A DNA stretch of 33,021 nucleotides, from NCBI GenBank assembly GCA_029567025.1, contig JAKQLT010000217.1, positions 1 through 33,021 of the forward strand, in the 5' to 3' direction. Origin of the DNA: Candidatus Omnitrophota bacterium (GTDB taxonomy: Bacteria; Omnitrophota; Gorgyraeia; Zapsychrales; Zapsychraceae). The translations under genes were made by a program, and so were the position numbers. Position 1 is the stretch's first letter. Each line of letters opens with the position of its first letter. Shown here one piece after another: positions 27,812 to 33,021 of this stretch. The notes beneath the pieces are model-generated. The model was given only the letters and a program-made list of their open reading frames with translations. It searched no databases and was not told where the DNA came from.

Positions 27812-28039
27812 TTAGGCCTTTTTGATTTTTCCGGCCTGGATACAGCTGGTGCAGACATACGCTCTTTTAACCGTTCCATCGAGATTGATTTTAATCCGTT
27901 GAAGATTCGGAAGGAAACGGCGCAATGTTTTTCCTGTAATTTTTGAACCTGCACCGCCTTTTTTCTTTTCCATACCGCGTCGTTTATATTTATTGCCTGG
28001 AATAGCGCCTTTATTGCAGATAATACATGATTTAGCCAT
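27812..28039 (-). CDS. rpmB: 50S ribosomal protein L28
   Basis: MAKSCIICNKGAIPGNKYKRRG...KTLRRFLPNLQRIKINLDGTVKRAYVCTSCIQAGKIKKA; Cys pairs typical of zinc-type L28. Confidence 0.93.
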   Translation of the reverse strand: MAKSCIICNKGAIPGNKYKRRGMEKKKGGAGSKITGKTLRRFLPNLQRIKINLDGTVKRAYVCTSCIQAGKIKKA

Positions 28040-28089
28040 GGTTAAAATCCTTTATCAAAAAGTTAATGAAATTTTTATTTGAGATTAAA

Positions 28090-28117
28090 AGTATACTGAA
28101 AAAGATTTCTTTGTCAA
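28090..28117 (-). promoter_or_regulatory. rpmB promoter
   Basis: Minus strand TTGACA-N16-TATACT. Confidence 0.75.
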
Positions 28118-28169
28118 GCCCATACTCATTGGCTTTAACCGAATCGTTGAGGGCCTTTTAAGGAGAAAT

Positions 28170-29891
28170 ATGGAAACAAATCTTTTCGAAGGTTTAAAGG
28201 TTTATCAAAAACGTGTTTTTGTGCCGGAAAACGCGGATTTAATGGACGAGCAAGTTATTAAAGAAATGTTTAACACGTTATTGCATAAACGCATAAATTT
28301 TTTCCAGGAATTTGAAGAATGGATTTTAAATCGTTCGGAATTAGAATCAGTTTTGGATCAGCACGGCGCTATTTTATATATTCGTATGACGTGCCAGACG
28401 GACGACGTGGTGCGCGCGCAGGCGTATACGCGATTTATAGAAACGATAGCCCCGGTGATAAAACCGCTTGAAGACGCGTTGAATAAAAAATATTTAGAAC
28501 TTCTACAGTCGTTTCCTTTGCCTGAGCGTTATGATATTTATAGCCGAGAGATAAAAGTTGATGTGTCTTTGTTTCGAGAAGAAAATATTTCTTTGGAAAA
28601 AGAATTAGAACTTTTATCACAGGAATATCAGAAGATTTCAGGAGCTATGACCGTTTTTTTTCAAGGCGAAGAAAAAACGATGCCGCAAATGGCGACATAT
28701 TTGCTTAATCCTCAGAGAAATTTACGAGAATCTGCGTGGAGGGTGACGGCTTCTCGTCGGTTACAAGATAAAGATGCATTAGAGGGGATTTTTAATAAAA
28801 TGGTTTTACTCCGTCATAAAATTGCCCAGAATGCGGGATTTAAAAATTACGCGGAATATAAATTTCAGGCCCTGCATCGTTTTGATTATAACCTTGCGGA
28901 TTGCAAGCAATTTCATCAAACGGTTGAAAAGAGTATCGTCCCTGTTTTAAGGAAAATGTTAGAAAAAAGAAAAGAAATCATGGGGCTTGAGGCGCTTCGT
29001 CCGTGGGATGTAGCGGTTGACGCGTTATCGCGGCCTGCTTTAAGGCCTTTTGAAAAAACCGAAGATCTGATAATCGGTTGCCAGAAGATTTTTCATCAAC
29101 TCGATGAAGCGCTGGGCGCAACGTTTGAGGGCATGAGACAAGATAACCTTTTGGATCTGCAAAGCCGTAAAGGCAAGGCTCCCGGCGGATATCAGTCAAC
29201 GCTACAGGAATTTCGCAAGCCGTTTATTTTTATGAATGCCGTCGGTACAGACCAAGACGTGCGCACGCTTCTTCATGAGTCGGGACACGCGTTTCACGCG
29301 CTTTTGTGCGCTGATGAGCCGTTATTGGATTATCGTCACGCTCCTATGGAGTTTTGTGAAGTAGCATCAATGAGTATGGAATTGTTGGCCGGAAATTTTT
29401 TAGGCGTTTTTTATAAAAACGCAGAAGATGTCAAAAGATCTCAAGTTGATCATTTAGAAGATTGTTTGTCTGTCTTAGCGTGGGTGGCGACGATTGACGC
29501 GTTTCAGTTTTGGATTTATGAGAATCCGGACCATTCTTTAGAAGATAGAAAAAAGGCCTGGTGTGAAATTTATCGACGGTTTAGTTCCCAAGTGGTTGAT
29601 TGGTCAGACTTATCTCAAGAGGAAAATTATTTATGGCATCGGCAGTTGCATATTTTCGAAGTTCCGTTTTATTATATCGAATACGCTATCGCGCAATTAG
29701 GCGCCTTACAGATTTGGCTTAATGCTAAAAAAGATTTCAAAAAAACGATGCGTCAATATAAAGAGGCGTTGTCTTTAGGTGGTTCGCAAAAATTACCCGA
29801 ACTGTTTGAAAAGGCAGGTATTGTTTTTGATTTTTCAGAAAGAACGATTAAGCCGCTTGCCACTCTTTTAGAAAAAGAAATCGGCTTATAA
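28170..29891 (+). CDS. M3 family oligoendopeptidase (PepF-like)
   Basis: LLHESGHAFHALL (HExxH variant HESGH), 573 aa, PepF/M3 layout. Confidence 0.93.
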   Translation: METNLFEGLKVYQKRVFVPENADLMDEQVIKEMFNTLLHKRINFFQEFEEWILNRSELESVLDQHGAILYIRMTCQTDDVVRAQAYTRFIETIAPVIKPLEDALNKKYLELLQSFPLPERYDIYSREIKVDVSLFREENISLEKELELLSQEYQKISGAMTVFFQGEEKTMPQMATYLLNPQRNLRESAWRVTASRRLQDKDALEGIFNKMVLLRHKIAQNAGFKNYAEYKFQALHRFDYNLADCKQFHQTVEKSIVPVLRKMLEKRKEIMGLEALRPWDVAVDALSRPALRPFEKTEDLIIGCQKIFHQLDEALGATFEGMRQDNLLDLQSRKGKAPGGYQSTLQEFRKPFIFMNAVGTDQDVRTLLHESGHAFHALLCADEPLLDYRHAPMEFCEVASMSMELLAGNFLGVFYKNAEDVKRSQVDHLEDCLSVLAWVATIDAFQFWIYENPDHSLEDRKKAWCEIYRRFSSQVVDWSDLSQEENYLWHRQLHIFEVPFYYIEYAIAQLGALQIWLNAKKDFKKTMRQYKEALSLGGSQKLPELFEKAGIVFDFSERTIKPLATLLEKEIGL

Positions 29892-29943
29892 AAATTTTTA
29901 TAAAAAAAATAAGGATTTTTTTAGCCAAGCCAATCTTCTGTGT

Positions 29944-29949
29944 TATAAT
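29944..29949 (+). promoter_or_regulatory. Extended -10 TGtTATAAT upstream of the exported protein gene
   Basis: ctgTGTTATAATG, weak -35. Confidence 0.45.
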
Positions 29950-30000
29950 GACAAAAAATAAATATAAAAGATAAAAATCTTTTTAAGAAAGGCGGGAATT

Positions 30001-30594
30001 ATGAAATCTGTTAAATATCTATTAATAGTATTATTTTTATTGTGCGTCATTCCAGCTTTTGCCCTTAAAGGTGTTTTAGCGACAGAGGAAGATATGACGG
30101 CCCTTAAAAAAGATATTTTGGCGGGTAATATCCAGGCCGGGAAAACTCGTTTAAGCGAGATTCAGGAAAAATACGGAGAAGCCGCGAGTATTAAAGAAAC
30201 AGATAAAACGATTATTTATGATTATAACGGCAATTTGAAAATAGAATTTGAGAAAAAATGTTATATGCGCAAATGGGAATATGATTATTCCCAACCGCAG
30301 CAATATCGTAACACCACTGAAATTAAACAGCTTCGAAAAGATTTGGCGGCTGAAAGAGTCGCCGGAGAGTATGTTGAGTTTAATGAAAAAATTGTTAAGG
30401 ATTATAAAAAGCCAACAGCCGCTTTTGAAAAATTCGGTGATGGAGAGCTTTCGATTTATTATTATGGGGAGCTTAAGTTGACTTTTGAGAATGTGTACGC
30501 GGTAAAAAAGTGGGAAGGCAAAGAATTGGATAAATTGGAAACGGGTGTTTTGACATCTTCCTCAGCGGTTTTATCCACAGCAGAGAAAAAATGA
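30001..30594 (+). CDS. Exported protein of unknown function with internal duplication
   Basis: Signal peptide MKSVKYLLIVLFLLCVIPAFA; repeated pattern ...YDYNGNLKIEFEKKCYMRKWEYD / ...YYYGELKLTFENVYAVKKWEGK. Confidence 0.75.
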   Translation: MKSVKYLLIVLFLLCVIPAFALKGVLATEEDMTALKKDILAGNIQAGKTRLSEIQEKYGEAASIKETDKTIIYDYNGNLKIEFEKKCYMRKWEYDYSQPQQYRNTTEIKQLRKDLAAERVAGEYVEFNEKIVKDYKKPTAAFEKFGDGELSIYYYGELKLTFENVYAVKKWEGKELDKLETGVLTSSSAVLSTAEKK

Positions 30595-30613
30595 TTTATT
30601 CATATTCTCTTTT

Positions 30614-30647
30614 AACCTTTTCCCCACCCCGGGGGTGAGGGAAGGTT
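30614..30647. repeat. GC-rich palindrome, copy 4
   Basis: aaccttttccccaccccgggggtgagggaaggtt. Confidence 0.85.
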
Positions 30648-30661
30648 AAAAGAAAGCCAGC

Positions 30662-31210
30662 ATGATATTTCATAAAGATAGATATAAGAAAAAAGTCGTT
30701 ATTGCCGAAGGCCAATTTATTCGTTTTGTTAAAAGAGGCCATTGGGAATATTTTGAGCGTAATAATTGCGGCGGCATGGTGATTATTTTGGCCATGACCA
30801 AGAAGCAAGAAGTTTTATTTGTCGAGCAATACCGTCCGCCGGTGGATAATGTGGTCATTGAATTTCCTGCCGGGTTAGTTAAAGATAAAAAGAAAAAAGA
30901 ATCTTTTGTTCAAGCGGCGCGTCGTGAATTATTAGAAGAAACAGGTTATCACGCTAAAAAGATAAAGAAAATCCTTTATGGCCCGGCCTCAAGCGGCATG
31001 ATGTCAGATATGTTGACGGTTATGATGGCGTTTGATTTGAAAAAAGTAAACGGCGGTGGCGGAGATGAAAGCGAAGATATCAAAGTGCATCAAATTCCTT
31101 TTTTTAAAGTTGAGAAATGGCTTGAAGCTATGCGAAAGAAAGGTAAGCTCGTGAGCCCGCGTATTTACGCTGGACTTTATCTTTTGGCAAAATATAATAA
31201 ACTTAAATAA
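30662..31210 (+). CDS. Nudix hydrolase (ADP-ribose pyrophosphatase-like)
   Basis: FVEQYRPPVDNVVIEFPAGLVKDKKKKESFVQAARRELLEETGY; REllEEtGy Nudix core. Confidence 0.92.
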   Translation: MIFHKDRYKKKVVIAEGQFIRFVKRGHWEYFERNNCGGMVIILAMTKKQEVLFVEQYRPPVDNVVIEFPAGLVKDKKKKESFVQAARRELLEETGYHAKKIKKILYGPASSGMMSDMLTVMMAFDLKKVNGGGGDESEDIKVHQIPFFKVEKWLEAMRKKGKLVSPRIYAGLYLLAKYNKLK

Positions 31211-31242
31211 CCTTTCCTCACCCCGGGGGTGGGGGAAGGGTA
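31209..31242. repeat. GC-rich palindrome, copy 5
   Basis: aacctttcctcaccccgggggtgggggaagggta. Confidence 0.8.
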
Positions 31243-31270
31243 AGGTAAATTAAAAACGAAGGAGACAACA

Positions 31271-32278
31271 ATGGTTTCATACAAACAATTAGGTTTTGTT
31301 AACACCAAAGAAATGTTCGCTAAAGCATTTAAAGGCCAATACGCTATTCCCGCCTATAATTTTAATAATATGGAACAAATTCAGGCGATTATTACGGCCT
31401 GTGTGGAAACGCAATCGCCGGTTATTTTGCAGGTTTCCAGCGGCGCGCGTAAATACGCGAATCAAGTCCTTTTGCAATATATGGGGCAAGGCGCGATAGA
31501 GATGATGAAGGCTTACGCTAAAGAAAAAGGATTGAAAGAAATTCCTATCGCGCTTCATTTGGATCACGGCGACACCTTTGAATTATGCAAATCCTGTATT
31601 GAAACAGGTTTTTCATCCGTTATGATTGACGGCTCGCATCATTCTTTTAATGATAATATTGCCTTAACCAAAAAAGTGGTTGAATACGCGCATCAACATG
31701 ATGTCACGGTTGAAGGCGAGCTTGGCGTTTTAGCCGGGATTGAAGATGAGGTTTCTTCCGCCGTTTCTCATTATACAAAGCCCGAAGAAGTCATTGAATT
31801 TGTCAGTAAAACCGGCGTTGATTCTTTGGCGATTTCAATTGGAACATCCCACGGCGCAAATAAATTTAAACCAGAACAATGCACGAAAAATGCGGATGGT
31901 GTTTTAGTTCCGCCGCCTTTACGTTTTGATATTTTAGAAGAAATTGAAAAGAAAATTCCGGGATTTCCTATTGTCCTTCATGGATCTTCTTCTGTTCCGG
32001 TTGACGCTGTTAAAATGATTAATTCAAATGGCGGAGCGCTTAAAGATTCTATCGGTATTCCTGAAGAACAACTTCGACGCGCGGCAAAATCTGCAGTGTG
32101 TAAAGTAAATATTGACTCCGACGGACGGCTTTGGATGACAGCCGCGATACGAAAAGTATTTGTTGAGAAACCAGCGGAATTTGACCCGAGAAAATATTTA
32201 GGCCCGGCAAGGGATGCATTGGTCATGATGTATAAACATAAAAATCAAAATGTTTTGGGTTCAGCAGGCAAAGCGTAA
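31271..32278 (+). CDS. fba: Class II fructose-bisphosphate aldolase
   Basis: AIPAYNFNNMEQIQAI, IALHLDHGDTFELCKSCIETGFSSVMIDGSHH, VEGELGVLAGIEDEV, HGSSSVP. Confidence 0.95.
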   Translation: MVSYKQLGFVNTKEMFAKAFKGQYAIPAYNFNNMEQIQAIITACVETQSPVILQVSSGARKYANQVLLQYMGQGAIEMMKAYAKEKGLKEIPIALHLDHGDTFELCKSCIETGFSSVMIDGSHHSFNDNIALTKKVVEYAHQHDVTVEGELGVLAGIEDEVSSAVSHYTKPEEVIEFVSKTGVDSLAISIGTSHGANKFKPEQCTKNADGVLVPPPLRFDILEEIEKKIPGFPIVLHGSSSVPVDAVKMINSNGGALKDSIGIPEEQLRRAAKSAVCKVNIDSDGRLWMTAAIRKVFVEKPAEFDPRKYLGPARDALVMMYKHKNQNVLGSAGKA

Positions 32279-32298
32279 AGTTTTTTGGATTATTGGGC

Positions 32299-32319
32299 GG
32301 ACCGTTTTGGAAACGGTCC
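32299..32319. repeat. Inverted repeat GGACCGTTT-tgg-AAACGGTCC downstream of fba
   Basis: Perfect 9-bp arms; followed by ctacga, no T tract. Confidence 0.7.
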
Positions 32320-32376
32320 CTACGAGAAAAAGAAGGGAAAACTTTTTGTTTTTTGTAGGGCGCGATTCTCCGGGTT

Positions 32377-32475
32377 TGTCATTCCCGCATGCTTTAGGCG
32401 GGAATCCAGGTGGGAGTCATGGATCCCCGACAAAAGATTTCGGGGATGACAGTTTTATGGAAGCCAGGAATGACA
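32377..32475. repeat. MITE-like/dispersed repeat with TGTCATTCC...GGAATGACA termini
   Basis: tgtcattcccgcatgctttaggcgggaatccag...ggatccccgacaaaagatttcggggatgacag...ccaggaatgaca. Confidence 0.75.
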
Positions 32476-32506
32476 TTTAAAAAAATATAAAAAAAGGATA
32501 AAAAAA

Positions 32507-33021
32507 ATGAAAAAAAATATAAATTTGCTTTTGTTCTTCTTTTTTATTTTTTTCGCAACATTATCTTTTGCTGGTTCGGTTTCTTTAACCACGTATTATC
32601 CTGCGCCGTTTGGTAATTATGACACGCTCCGCCTTGTGCCGCGAAGTGCTCCAGCGTGTCATGGGGATGGGGCTAATAGAGGGATTATGTATTTTGATAC
32701 AACGACGGATAGTTTTAATATTTGTGGAGCTGTTTATAATTTTGATACAGGAGCTAAATCGATTGTTTGGACGCCTGTTGAACAGTTTTGGCAACGAAAC
32801 CTCTCCTATCCTTATGCGATTATTGCATCTGGACATGAGGGTATTCCTGTTAAAAAGCTTATGGTTGGAATAAGGACAAAAGAACCTCGAGGGATTCTTG
32901 ATGTGAATGGCGGGAGTGCAGTCGATACTGATGGAGATGTAGAATCTATTTATCTTGAGGCTGAAAGCACATCTGCGGCCGTTGAAGGAGGAAGGATTTA
33001 TTTTATACCAGGGAGTGCCCC
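32507..33021 (+). CDS. Exported protein with N-terminal TTYYPAPFGNYDTLRL motif (3' truncated by window)
   Basis: Open to the window end: MKKNINLLLFFFFIFFATLSFAGSVSLTTYYPAPFGNYDTLRLVPRSAPACHGDGANRGIMYFDTTTDSFNICGAVY... Confidence 0.8.
   Translation, partial: MKKNINLLLFFFFIFFATLSFAGSVSLTTYYPAPFGNYDTLRLVPRSAPACHGDGANRGIMYFDTTTDSFNICGAVYNFDTGAKSIVWTPVEQFWQRNLSYPYAIIASGHEGIPVKKLMVGIRTKEPRGILDVNGGSAVDTDGDVESIYLEAESTSAAVEGGRIYFIPGSA

Noticed and set aside
1-33021. tRNA or rRNA genes
   Set aside because: No cloverleaf with T-loop GTTCRAnnC consensus or rRNA segment was noticed by eye; tRNAscan-SE/Infernal would be needed to exclude.

Overview
A 33 kb bacterial chromosome segment, most likely Candidatus Omnitrophota; the lineage is a guess from style (AT-rich, TTYYPxPxG secreted protein), not proven. 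Housekeeping blocks: prfA(3' end)-prmC-murA, trpG-trpD-trpC-trpF, trpB-trpA, M16 peptidase, a secretin on the minus strand, rsfS-argS-recJ, rpmB (minus), pepF-like M3 peptidase, Nudix, class II fba, and the start of a secreted protein that runs off the window. Accessory parts: (1) a 5 kb block splitting trpF from trpB, with a membrane glycosyltransferase broken at a G9 run, an expanded c-di-GMP-I (GEMM-I) riboswitch, a zinc-ribbon protein, an M20 peptidase, a DUF3108 protein and a decayed four-helix-bundle (S23/IVS-like) gene framed by inverted heptad repeats; (2) a 15.0-18.4 kb island with a tiny peptide gene, an ATPase/DUF4143 gene, an IS transposase remnant and a divergent AbiE-type toxin-antitoxin pair; (3) the best candidate for a new system, 18.4-23.6 kb: a two-Cys candidate RiPP precursor not in the supplied ORF track (49 aa, needing one slip at an A7 run), a perfect 21-bp hairpin, a radical SAM/SPASM maturase, an ABC exporter with a C-terminal degenerate GGDEF-like domain, and a minimal membrane-fusion-like protein. 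The precursor/maturase cassette lies between two diverged copies of the exporter's promoter/start region. All identifications come from reading the sequence and motif knowledge; no database search was run.
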